A stretch of DNA of 64,000 nucleotides from NCBI GenBank assembly GCA_037976565.1, contig CP137668.1:5867496-5931495 (forward strand). Direction: 5' to 3'. Both the position numbers and the translations under genes were made by a program. Numbering within the stretch: position 1 is the stretch's first letter; each line of letters begins with the position of its first letter. This document shows positions 49,877-62,700 of this stretch, one piece after another. The notes below the pieces were generated by a model. It had not been told where the DNA came from. It saw nothing but the letters and a program-made list of their open reading frames with translations, and searched no databases. The stretch comes from Mesocentrotus franciscanus. Taxonomy: Eukaryota; Echinodermata; Echinoidea; Camarodonta; Strongylocentrotidae.

Positions 49877-50706
49877 TTACGTTGTGTCCTTCGGAGTTGC
49901 ATTAGAAGAATCCTGTGTAATGGCAACATTGCCTGGTTTATCTGGGGAACTTGATAGGTTGCTGACAGCAGCCACTTGTATAGGAACCGCAGGAGCAATA
50001 TTTCCTACAACACGGGTTTTAGAAACAACTACAGGGGCAACACGAGGAACGCTAATAGAGCTTACAGCAGTATTTGTGACATTGGGCAAACTGATGACTA
50101 TCTGCTTCGGGCTTGGTGCTGAACCAGGTGCCAGCCTTGGAATCATGATCTGCTGCTTACCGACAGTTTGAAGGTTCTGTACCAGATTGCCGGTTGGGAT
50201 TGCAGCAGGGGTCATTTGACCCTGAGGTAAACTGCCAATCACATTTTTCAGGACGACTGGAACATTGCCGGTCTGATTAGGTTGTGTTATCTTTGTAACC
50301 TTGACCGTTTGCATGTTGCCTCCCTGTTGTCCGGGTGTCAGCTGAATGACAAACTTGCCACCCTGCTGTAGGGGCTGTCCAAGCGCCTGAACCAATGAGG
50401 ACATGCCAATCTTGTTTGGTCCCATCTGTAACTTGATAGGCATGGGAGGAGTGCCCTGATTTTGTATCCCACCGCTGCCACCGCAGCAGCCTGCATGGTC
50501 AGGTTGGCAGGTACCCCTGTCTGTATCCCTGCCTGGGTAGCTCCCATATAAACTACATTGGATTGCTGTTGCATGTCATTCTTGGGACAGGTGACAAACC
50601 TCAGAGGTTTCTGACCCTGGTTAATGATCACTGATTGTCCTCCAGGTAGATTCTGACTGATGACAGGCATTCTATTCTGCTGTACTGTTGTTCTTGGAAT
50701 GTACAC
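49877..50706 (-). CDS. Terminal Gln/Val/Pro-rich exon of the 3' tail
   Basis: Begins [20 protein letters not shown] after TTGCAG and ends [13 protein letters not shown]. 830 nt with one frame break; adding one G at the GGG run near 50468-50470 makes 277 codons and joins AAAVAAVG to [16 protein letters not shown]-rich composition of this kind is typical of transcription-factor activation or linker regions. No specific family is recognised. Confidence 0.65.
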
Positions 50707-53700
50707 CTGCAAAGCAAAGGAGGACAATACATAAGTACCACGTCTCATAGTGAAAAGACACTACATGTATATAACGTGTCTTTCTACGACACAAATTAAA
50801 CCCACATTAAAGAGAAGGTTGAGTTCTGGGAAGAGGTGAAGAATAATTTGTGAGCGTTATCATTGTATTTATGCAAGTGTGGAAGAACATAAGAGAAAAA
50901 ATGTTCCCTGAACAGCATGGCTCTTCAAATGCCTTAATATACTAAATATGGCATGTAACATGTTCATGTAGTCCCATATAAATCTTTCTGTGTACAGTGC
51001 TTGTAACTTTACCAAGACTGTGCCAAATTTCTTATCATTTTGATGATTCCAGAACCTTGCAGTACACACCAATACTTATATGCTAGATGGTCAACCTTTT
51101 CTGATTGATTCCACAACGTTTCTTTTACAATGCAATCGCATGACCAGAACTCAACTTCATCTTTAAGTGTCGTGGACAGCGAGGTATCCATAAAAAAGAA
51201 ACACAGGGAAAGATAATCCTCAAAAGTATAAAATTTAGTAGACAACAGGGGTTGTTTTACTTAGTCTCTCACTCCCCCTACAAGACTCATAAATGTTTGA
51301 TATCAATACAATACACAATGTAGAATAGGTAGCCTGAAATAGAGACTTGAAATGGTCCGAATCAGTGAATAGCACGAAAAGTGGCATTCCTGAGATACAT
51401 GTAATTATTGAAATAATATTTCGGTCTGTATCAAAGGGAAATGAATTAACACCAGAAAACTTTAAATGGACATACCCCTGAATAATCATTATGATCAAAC
51501 TTCCAATTTTTCCCCAGCATATATTCATAGATTAGTAAGCAACTCTAGCACAGGAGAAGCCTTTCAAATTTCTTTATTCTGTCTATTGGTACAATGGTGA
51601 CAAAAGCATTAACAAATTTCACTTCTGGGGGGCATTTCATCAACAACTGTCAGCGCTGACTAAATTTGACCAATCAGAGGCCTGGAAAATAGTCGGTGAC
51701 AATAAAATTGTCGGTGAAAATGATATTAGTCGGTGAAAACCACCGACTAATTGTTTCAATTGTTTGTTTCGTTGAAATAACAAATAGTTTGATCACACAT
51801 AATTATTGCTGAGTAGTCACTGGAATACTCTCTTTGTAATAAAATAATATGAAAATTACTGTCTTGTATAATCTTTGTGAGAATATGTTCACTACAATTT
51901 TAGTGTATCATAAGCTCACAGGCAAGTGAACTTGCATCTAAATGAAACTAGAAATGGGGGAAAATAAAGACAAGTCACCATTTTTGAGGAAGTCTGTGTG
52001 TTCATCTTGGGTGCAGTATTAACCAGCTCTTGCTGGATTCCTTGGAGCACCCTCGAAGAGAGCATCGATGTTGTCTTGAAATTTGAACGAGGTGTAAGAC
52101 TTCCCGAGGGCTGGGTCCAGGTGCGATTTGGAGTGTGTTGGCTAACAGTCCTAGAATGCTGCTGGTTCAAGACCTTGGGGTTATTATTAAATGCGCTTCT
52201 AGGAATTGGTGTATAACCTTTCTTCGGAGGAACCATGGTAGGAAGTTCCTGCAAAGAAAATAATTTATTTAAAGATTTGAGTTCTGGTTTTGAAATTGTA
52301 AGCATTCCCTCCATTGCTCTACCCATACAAGTGATATTGGTACTTGTTCTCATAGAATGAAAGAGTGCATGTAACTTGGACATCTGAAGTTATCACTCAA
52401 CAAATAGAAATTCTACATATGTACAAAGTTTGGCAGATGGTCCATTGAATCATCTGAAGTTGTCAACTGAAGTTATCACTCAACAAATAGAAATTCTAAA
52501 TATGTACAAAGTTTAGCAGATGGTCCATTGACCATGAATTTTAGAACAAAAATTCATTTTACAGGTAGCTTTCTGTACTTATGTGGCACTGTATGACAAA
52601 AATCATATAACTGACTGTCCCTTACACGAGGCTCAACACTAGTTTTGATTTAAAGAAGTCATTTTACTATATCTCTTAATTGATTGATAATTCAAATACG
52701 AGGTCATTAACAATTGGAACCACCTTTGGGATAAACCATTATATATATTTGGAAAATGTCAAACACACAACTCAATTCATGTTTCACAGGGCTAATTTTC
52801 ATGCCAGCCTGTCCTTTCCTATCATGAGCATTTTCGGCATTTTTCGGCTATGGATAAAACAGGTCCACTTTTAGAATGACTGGGAGGGGAGGGGGAGGTA
52901 GGCTCACCCCTAGCTTTTAAGCACGGCTCAAATTAATTTTTTGTCCACGGGGGCTCTTCCAAAAAAAAAAGAGCCCCCGTGAGCCTTCTCACGGGGCTAT
53001 TTTAGTACTGACGGGGCTCCTTTTAATACAAATTTCCATTGAATTGGTACCCATGATACTCTTTGCTATTTCATCATTATCAGGGGCGGATCTAGCTTTT
53101 TGCTAAGGGGGGTTTGACCCAATGACGCTGCGGAGCATCGTCCACGAGCCGCGTAGCGATTTTTGTTGTTGCTATTTTGAACCCCCGCAAGTGATGTTTT
53201 CCTGGCATCTACTAACACAATGGAGATCATAAAGAGCAGTGCATGATAATGACTTTTTAAATCAAGTAACAGTTTTAAAGGGGGCGGGGGGTTTGATCCA
53301 ATGACGATGCAGATACTGTGTGGGTCTGGACACATGATGGCGTTTTCCCATGCACATCACATTTTCACTTGGCAACCCAAGGGGGTTAACCCCCCTAGAT
53401 CCGCCACTTATCATTTATTTAAGTCGGCATTTCCCTCTTACAACTTTACAAGTTACATAGGGGTTACTGTCGACTTTCATCCCGAGACAACATTCTCTCC
53501 GTTTCTTCCCGTTCTGCACATTCCCCCTTATTGGGCCTTATCATTCAAAGCAACCTTATGATTACATTTTTTCTTTAGTCTTTACTATATCCTTCCACAA
53601 CATCTTTGGTCTTCCTCTCCTTCTCAATATTGATTTACTGGTCGACGTTCATTATTTGCTGGTCTTTTGGAATCACCAGATTTCAGAGGATTCACGCTTT

Positions 53701-56700
53701 TCACAACGAAAAACTTCTCCATGTTTCGGTCCTTGCGCGATATCGCCTCTAGCTCCAGCAGATATGTGGCAGCAGCGTGCACACCGGCCGCTACTACCGC
53801 AGCGCGGTATACCCGCTGCTGATGGTCGCACTGCACTAGCTGCGAGCTCCCGTTGTTTGTATCGGTAAAACAGTCATAGAGAATCTGATGTGGAGATGGG
53901 AAATATAGCGCCCTCTTGCGGCGAATAAGCGCACATTTGTTTACAATATGGCGGCGTCTAGACACCGAAAATATGAGCGAGAAATCTGGCAAGCTAATCT
54001 AACTTCCATAGTTCCATTTCATTGGTTTAAGGTTTGAAATACATATTAAGTTGAAACTCAATATTGTGTGAAAGACAGAATGACAGAAAAGATCATCTTT
54101 ATACTATAATTCCACGGGGGCGATTTTTAATTTTGCAATCGCCCTCGTGAGCACTCTGACGGAGGCGATTATGTAGCTCACGGGGGCGAATCGCCCATCG
54201 CCCCCGTGTATTTTGAGCGCTGCTTTTAAGTATTTGTGAAGTTCAAATGAAAATACCTCTGGGTTCGGTTCCCAAGTTGGGTCCCCGTCGTCACTTTCCT
54301 CTTCAAAACCATACTCTTGCAGCCAGGCTTGCTCTTCCTCTCTCTTTCTCTTCTTTTTCTTCTTCTTCTTGCGGTAGGGGTCAAAGTCCTGAATAGAATG
54401 AGCCAAAAGGATGGAAGAGAAGGAGATGCCAACTGTTGGTAATATCGTACATAACTTAAACCACTTATAGCCCAGGCCTCGTTTTCGAAAGATTCCTCAT
54501 CTTTGTCAGATGTGACTTGATTTCAGTTGAAAAGTAGCAAACTAACAACTTTTAGGCATGTACATGTATGTGGGACAAACATGCTCCATGTCCAATCACA
54601 CATTACATAACCATACAATTTGTATAATGTATATGTATGGAGCAAGGGAAACGTTCTAAATATGTAAGAAACACAAAATGGTACCATAAACATTTATGAA
54701 GAAAAAAAAAGGAGAATTTTTAAGATATCTTTTTTTTTAATTTCCCCTTTTAATAACATTACTCAAAGAAGGGTCAAGACTAAATGTACACTTATTTTCC
54801 TTTGACAATATTTTCTATGCATGAAAACGTTAGCCATTATGAGATAGGGTATTCAATTTCGTCCTTCTTTGTATATAACATTTGGAAATACAAAACAAGC
54901 AAAACCCCTCAGCATGGTATGAATTAAATCAATTTAATTTTCCCTTGTTCCATCCACATTAAGTCCAACTTCATCAAAGATCTGGACTTACCGAGCAAGG
55001 AAGAAAGGGGAAGTTCCCAGATTTCTGCTGGCATTTTTTCTCATGCCTAATCCAATGCCGTTCCTGACAATCGTAGCTACAGTAGCTTGTGTTCCAGCAA
55101 CAGAAATAGTTTGCCTCTTGGGAGCAGCTGGCACACTGTAAGTATAAAGTTAGGTTTGTTATTTCACATATGATTTATATTGAGCTTTTTTAAACATCAA
55201 GATTAACAAACAACACCAAACAAAACCAAAAACAACAGGAATTCTTATTTAAACCACTATTAAATGTACAAAAAACATAAATTGCCATTTTAAAGCATGT
55301 TATGGAGTACATATACATGGTAGGAATAGCTGATATTTCCTAAATGTAAGTCATAAATTCAAATACAAGTCTAAGTTAACGAGAGTAACCCTTTTGTGTA
55401 AGGTTTCACTTTTCAAATCAATTTACAACAACACATTCTACATTTCTCAAAATAAAATATTATCTTATCAAAGCTGAACTTCCTTCCAGTAATCGTACAA
55501 GGATTGGACAAGCGCACAGCACTGCAAAGGTATAAAATACATATGCGACACAGCCTACTCTCATTCAAAACAACTTCCTAGGAAAAACATACACAGTTTA
55601 CATTTAGAGCTACATATAAATGAAATTTGGTAAGCTCCAAAATTGATCAGGAAATCTCAAGAGTGCTGTGGATAAAACAAGAAAACATAATTATAGTCAC
55701 TCCTAGTTCTGAGTAATATCTCAAGAGAGCTCTTGAAGATAAAAAAAGTCCATTTTACACTGGACATCGAATAAACATTCCACTGCCTTTCTTCCTCACA
55801 TATCATACAAATGCATTCTCTAGTTACTTTCTTTCTTTCCACTCACCCATTGTTTTCCTTTGGTGTCAAAGACTGCATCTCGTTTCTGCTTGTCGAACCT
55901 TCTCTTGACTTTGTTCAGCTTGCAATCTCGACTATATTCCATCACTTGGCGGATCTCTGCTGCAGCAAGCTCTAATTATCAACAATGAAAATCAGGATGG
56001 TTACAGCAGTTTCTAATTTACAGCACATCCATGTTTCTGCTGGATGAGATCAGGCAAACGACTTCAGTCTGAAAAATGCAGGACAAATCGTTATTTGAAT
56101 TCTTTCATTCCATTTGCCATTAGAGCCTTTAAGAACACACGTTAACTTTAATTGGTATCAATCAATATAGTTCACCTGAAATTGTAACCTTAGAATTATT
56201 ATGTCTAAAGAGCTGGGCTTTTAAATGCAATTTAACTCTGACTTGCCATACTCGTTGACATGTGCTGTGTTGCCAAGTTCGTAGTCATATAAGAGTAAGA
56301 GTAAACAAACAAATTGCATGTAATAATATTCATCACCAACATGTAACTTTTGTCAATATGTGCAAGGAGACGCCGCTTTTCAATGGACCAGTTTCGTAAT
56401 GTGTTCGAGTTGAGTGCGTGGGTCTGCGTGGGGTGCCTGGATGCATGTGGTTCCGTTCGCCTGTTAGGAGTGATTGCGTTTCAGTGGGCGGGGTGTGGAT
56501 TGCGCACATTGGTTGTTGCTAGGTTGGGCAAATTGCCCAGCCTGGTTGTGGCTAGTGTGTGCAATTCCCGCTCTGTCTATCGTGGTGCGGTCGCTCTTGG
56601 CAGGTGGGTGGAGTCACTCGTGTCTGGCTGCCTCGCGGGGACCTGTGCATTCGGTTTGGATACGTTGCGAAACTGGTCGTTTGTATCTCCTTGACATACA

Positions 56701-59700
56701 TGAATGAAACACTGAAAACCTGTCATCACTATGTGCAATATCCATGTCTTTTACCGGGTTGGTCAGTCCTTTCCTGCGTCTTCTTCTTATTATTATTAAA
56801 ATGATGAATGTAAATTGAATGTAACAGTTTTTAATTGGAATAGCTTACACATCTATCATCACTTTTTAAGTATAGCCAGTGTATGTATTATGAAACTATG
56901 TGCAATTTTCTCTGAATTCGGATTTGCCCGAACTGTGGGTTGGGCCGATTCCTTCTCTGCCCCTGTCTCGATCCTTCCCTTCCATCTCTCCCTCTCTCTC
57001 ACTATTCTCTCTTTCTTTTCTCTTTGTTTCTCTCTCTCTCTCTCTCTGTCTCTCTTTATTTCTCTCTCATATATCTTCCTCTTCGTGTCTCTCTATCTTT
57101 GTCTCACGTTATTTCTCACTGTCTCTCTCTCTCTCTCTCTATGTCTCTCCGGCCTGGGATGAGTTTCTGGGGTGGGGGGGGGGGCAGGGATTGGGGTATT
57201 GTGTTCATTGTTATGTTGAAAGTCTTGGGGCCTATAGTTATTTATTATATGCTTACTTATTTATTTGTGCATTATGTCCATGTCATGTTATGTTTTTCCA
57301 ATTTCTCACCGATTTTGAATGTAATTATTTCTTATTTCAATGTCATGCTTTTGATATCTCTTTATACATGCTTTTGATGTATTTTTATACATGATTTTAA
57401 TGTAAACGCAATATGTAAAATCCCACAATGAATTTCCATGTCATTATTGGACGAAATAAAATTGAATTGAATTGAATTGAATTGCATCATCAATTTTTTA
57501 TTTCAGCCTCGGCACATTTCACAAGGTGTCATGTTCTCAGAGATTCCTCGGTTTTTTTTCCATATTGGAAACAAAGATTTTTTTAATTTGGAACAGTAGG
57601 AGGCAATTTCTTTGACAGAGTAAATGGTTACACTGCTTAAAATCAGTAGGTGCTAAAATTAAGTAGATATGATTTGACGGACACCCTATTAGCCATACAT
57701 GTACAAAGCTCATTTAATTTCTTTATCATTATATTACGAAAAAAATGAAATTTAGGCCAAAAGCTGAGCCCTTTGGCAGTGGCAACAACAAATTCTGCAA
57801 AAAATAGAACCGTTCTAAACTTACTGTTGCAGTGCAGCAACTCGTTCTCTTGGAGTTCCTGCTTAGCCTTGAGTGAAATGACCTCCCTCTTAAGATCGAG
57901 TACAAGTTTCTTGAGGTCTTCGCTGGCATCTGCAAGACTCTCATCAAGCTCTTTGAAGGACTTCACTGCACTGTCAACAACCTAGATTGATGAGAAGCAT
58001 GTTGAAGATGTTAGTGTCATCTAAAATACAGGATTTACATTTGCTATGGCTACAAATGCCAAGGGCTATATTATGTCAAAGATATAGGTTCAGGGTTAGG
58101 GTTTCACGTGGGTTTTGGTTATGTTTAGTTAAAGTACGATATACTGTTTGGTCCATATCTAGAGTTCAAAATATGCATAGTTTAGGTACTTGACCCAAGG
58201 GGGTTATCACTGAATGTGTCATAAAACCTAGATGTAAATCAGTAGATCATTTCAAGGCCAGTCTGAAAACTTATCTAATGGCCAACTTTAACTCAGAACA
58301 TCTTTTTCACCATGTATAATGTAATGTAAGCATAATTGTATCTAAGTATAGTTTATATGTTGCTCATTGTAAGCGCTTTGAGCACCCTCTGGGTGAATAT
58401 GTTGCGCATTATAAATGTCTTTATTATTAGATGTAAATATTTCATGGTACAGACAAACTTGCCTTAGCACCAATCTGTATACAAAGACCAAACATTTATT
58501 TATTTCTCTTTGAAACATGTCTGCAACTTGTATAATTACTGAGGTGTATTTTTATATACATTAAAATGAATAAAATTGTTTCACCTTGGCAATTAATGTT
58601 TTGTAGTCTGGATCTATTCCCACTGGCTTTGGAGTTCCCAGCAACAACTCTTTGGCTGTCTCAGACAAGTTTGCTACTTTATTGCCTTCCACTCCTGATA
58701 ACTTCCTGGCATCCTTTTCACTGCTTTCCTTGCCCTTTGCTTCTTCTTTCTTTGCTTCAGCCCCTGTTAATTTATCAGGGACAGTGTCCTGCTTGAGCTC
58801 AAGTTGTGCTTCTTTAGGAATCTTTTCCTTCTTGTTGACAGTATCTGCAGGAGAAGCTTCTGCATCGCCACCAGTCTTGGTTTCACAATCTGCTGAGTTC
58901 ACTTTGGTAGGGGTCCCATCTTGTTTTTTGTTGGGAATCCCAGACTCCTCTCCTTCATCAATGAGTAATGCTCCATCAGATGAATCCTCATCATCATAGT
59001 CATCATCACCTCCATCATCATCATCATCATCGTCATCATTTTTACCTTCCCTACCCTGAGCTGGACCTGTCTCAACTGGTGTGTCTTTCAACTTGCTTGG
59101 TCCAAATGATTGGGGCTCATTCTTTATTTTTAACCCAGATGGTTCTTTCGGAGTGGATTCACCTCCAATCTTAGATGGCTTTGTGATGGATGCAGAGGCA
59201 TCTAACCCTTTTTCTGCCAAGTCTTCATCCATCTTTTTATCCTTGACTGTCTCTTCCTCATTTTTCTTCTCTTCTTCAGTGTGTTCATTTTGTTCCAATA
59301 TTTTGGATTTGGCCATCTCATTATTTTCAATTTTGTCTAAGTCACATCCATCATCTCCTTCATCTTCTGTGTCCATTGCAAATTTGTCATTATCAGTAAT
59401 AGCAGGAATGTCCATACCATCTTCAGGAGCCTCAATTCCCTGCTTGACCGCCTCTTTAGATTCCTTTACCCTTCCATTTTCTTTGTTTTCCATCAAATTT
59501 TCTCCTACATGCTCTATATCTTCAGTCCCTTCATCCATGACACTAGTGTCATTGGAGGTGCTTGCAACTTGTTTGTCTTCTTTCTCTGCTTCTTCATATT
59601 CATCAACCTCGCTCTCCATGGATTCATCACCTGTCGTATCAGCATCTTCCATTCCATCCTCATCATCTTTGCCTCCTTCATCTGCTATCTCCTCCTCCAT

Positions 59701-62700
59701 CTCCTCCTCGATACCTAGGGATGCCTTGCAGGTGTCAATGGTCTTGCTGAGGTCCATAAGGAAGGTATCCTTTCTGGGTGTTGATTGATTTGACTTCACA
59801 TCATCTTCAGGGATGCTTGAGCTTGATTCAGATGAATTTACATTGGCCTCATCAAGGCTCATCAAGATAAGATCATCAAGGCTAGGAAGGCGGCTGGGAA
59901 GGATACTAAAGCTGTCCTTGTTTTTGTTGACAGGCGTCTTTGAGCCTGGAGAAACGGATGATGTGTTCAATGCAGATGGTGACTCATGTGACTCTGTGCT
60001 ACATGTATCTACCTCTCTCAAGGTATCAACAGGACTTGGAGCTTGTAGCTTATCAGAATCTACGTCATCTGGTTCTTCAGTTTCCTGTCCTGCTGTTCCA
60101 GCTAACAAGTTATCATCCTTGACTGAAGACATCCTTGGCAACTTCTCAGGCTGTTGTGAATGTGACTCAGACAGTTTTCTTTTCCTGTCCATGGATGATT
60201 CCTCATCCTCATGGTCATGGCATTTCTTGTCTGGTGCATCAGTATGTTCATCTTTTTCCTCCTTCTCCTGTGAATGGCTCACATTTTCTTTAGGAAATTC
60301 ATACGATTTGACTTGTATGTCATTCTCTACTTCTTGCTTCACATTTTCCTGCTCATCTGAGGTTCTCTGGGATTCCCTACATGCATAGCTGTGCTCCATA
60401 CCAACATGGTTGAGCTTCTCAGGAGAGGGTGATGTATCTCCTGTTACATCTAGCTCAATGTCATCCACACTTGAGGCCGTGGAGGAGTCCGTCTTTATCT
60501 CTGCTGTTGTATCCCCTTTCCCAGCTGCCTTATCATTCTCTACACTTGAAGCAACAGCATTATCCATGTTGTCATCTCCCCCACCTTTCATATCTTCCTT
60601 CTTCTGCTCCTTCTTCTTAGACTCCTCTTCCCCGTTCTTGAAGACCTTCCCCTTCATTTGAGCATTCCTTCCTGCATCTGTGAGGCTCTTGACCTTCCGT
60701 CAGGCATGACTGCCAGAGAACTGGTGGTGTATCGCCTGTTGGGGTCATACGGGGTCAGGTGAGGGGCGTACTTGTAGGGGGTGCCCAGCTTCTCTTCCAG
60801 TTTCTTGATGTGGAGCTCTGCCTCCTTGATGGAAGCGTTGAGCCCGTCAGTCTTTTCTTGGAGGCTGGGAAGGGGATCTTGGTAGAGTATTGGAAGCAGT
60901 TGTGTACTGGTATCATGGCTCTGTCGTGCTGTCCGAAGAATCGAGCTTCAAGGAGACCATCTTCTTCCTTCATTGCCTGAGTGCAAGATTAGAAGAACAA
61001 AGATAATGTAATAACGCTATTAAAACTGGTTCAAAATCTAGGGGATTCTGGTGGAGAATGCTGTGGTGAAATTAAAGCACTTTACATAATTTTATCAATT
61101 AATGATTCAAATTCAAAACGTGGATATAGTTCCATTTTGGAGGGATTCATGGGGACTATGCTTTAATAAAACGCAAGCAAGATAAGAGAAGATACAGGGA
61201 AACAGTAAACATATCCTCTATAGCCTCATCCATTATACAGCTCACACACAAAAAACTTTCTCTTGGAAACAACTACATTATTACAATCATTTATTATGAC
61301 CATTATACCCAAATATCCTTCATACCTGAATTTTTGTTGTCTATTATCGGTTTTCAGATTTATAATCATCACAGTTTATACTATCTTTTCTGTATTGTTG
61401 ATATACTATGTACCATCAAGGGTACACTTGGCAGGATGTCAAACAACTTAATAATTATTTCAAAGGAATTTGCGGGGATGGAGTGGGAATGTATATGTTC
61501 CAACTAACACAAAATACTCACTTTAGCAGGCCAGAAAGGGAAACCATGAAGCTTAGCCCACACTAGAGGATGAGGTTTGGTCTGTAAAACAAGAACAACA
61601 TTATTTAGTCATAAGGTTCAGATTGTTTGAACTCCTGAATGTTGAGGGAAGTGTAAAGGAGAATTAATCTTTGTTGACAAATACATGATAATAGGTCATG
61701 TTCAACTTTTGATTTCTCTAAATATGTTTCAATTTAAGAAAAAATAAAAATCATTAAAGGGATAGTTGAGTTTTGTTGCAGAGGGCGCTACACAAAATAT
61801 TTTTGTGTGAGATAATGAAAAGCTGAGAGTCAAATTTGAAAGAATGTACAATTTAAATGACAAAATCACCTTTGTTTGATCAAAATCGGTTCAGAGACGG
61901 CTGAAACATCCATAAATATAACCATTTCTGTAATTTTGAACCATCCGTTGAAAATCAAGATAGCGCCTTATATGTTTTATTCCAGCCAATGCCAATATTG
62001 GCTTTTTGTTGGCTTTTTCGTGTTGGTTATAATACGCACAACCAGCCGGCCCGTGTATTGTTATCATTAATTAATTAACGGTCACCATATTTTTTTGAAA
62101 GTGGAGCTGAATTGGTACGATCGTATTCAATCTATCGTATTCAATCTACTGTATTTGCCGGCGATAAGGCCGCAGCGCCGCATAGGCCGCACCCCCGATT
62201 TTGACATTTCATAGAATAAAAAAATAAAAAATTTTTTTTTAATGGAACGAAAAAAAACCAAACAGAACAAACAAAATTATTGTAAATTTCTTGTAGAAAA
62301 CTATTTTTTCTACAAACTGATACCAAATTCATCAATATTTTTATAAAATTTACAATAAAAATATAAGTTTACTGCAAAATTGATCGTAATTTAGCAAATC
62401 TTCATTGATTTTGAAGTTAGTACTGTATCGCAGGCAGTTTTGGTATCCTATTTATACCCGTACCTACGAAATTGCGTGAAATGGATACGAAGAAAACAGT
62501 AAGAAAACAGACTTCGTCCGGATGCGCAGTTGCGTTGCGCGGTAGCTCCGTAACGGTCCCTTCTTTTAGCAATGCAATGGCACGGACTTAAATCTAGATC
62601 TACCGGTAGAATTTGTTAAAAATAGGTAATGAAGTTTATTCACGAGATCGACAAAACTTCATGTCAACAATGCAACATGAAATAGTCGGTAAGATGTGTG

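Larger units (their letters stand above)
52249..54256 (-). other. Intron with several transposon-like insertions
   Basis: Holds a tandem duplication of ~65 bp (52384-52448, 52467-52531), a GC-rich hairpin (52946-52981), a TIR element (53082-53408), an unassigned 122-codon open frame on the - strand (53624-53992) and a second GC-rich hairpin block (54113-54210). Confidence 0.65.

Noticed and set aside
56815..57394. 115-164-codon frames rich in Leu/Ser/Phe
   Set aside because: CT microsatellite plus AT-rich flank; no domain.
59081..60388. Long + strand frames of 191-235 codons rich in Ser and Phe
   Set aside because: Antisense shadow of the acidic ZMYND8-like exon (GAA/GAT/TCA codons).
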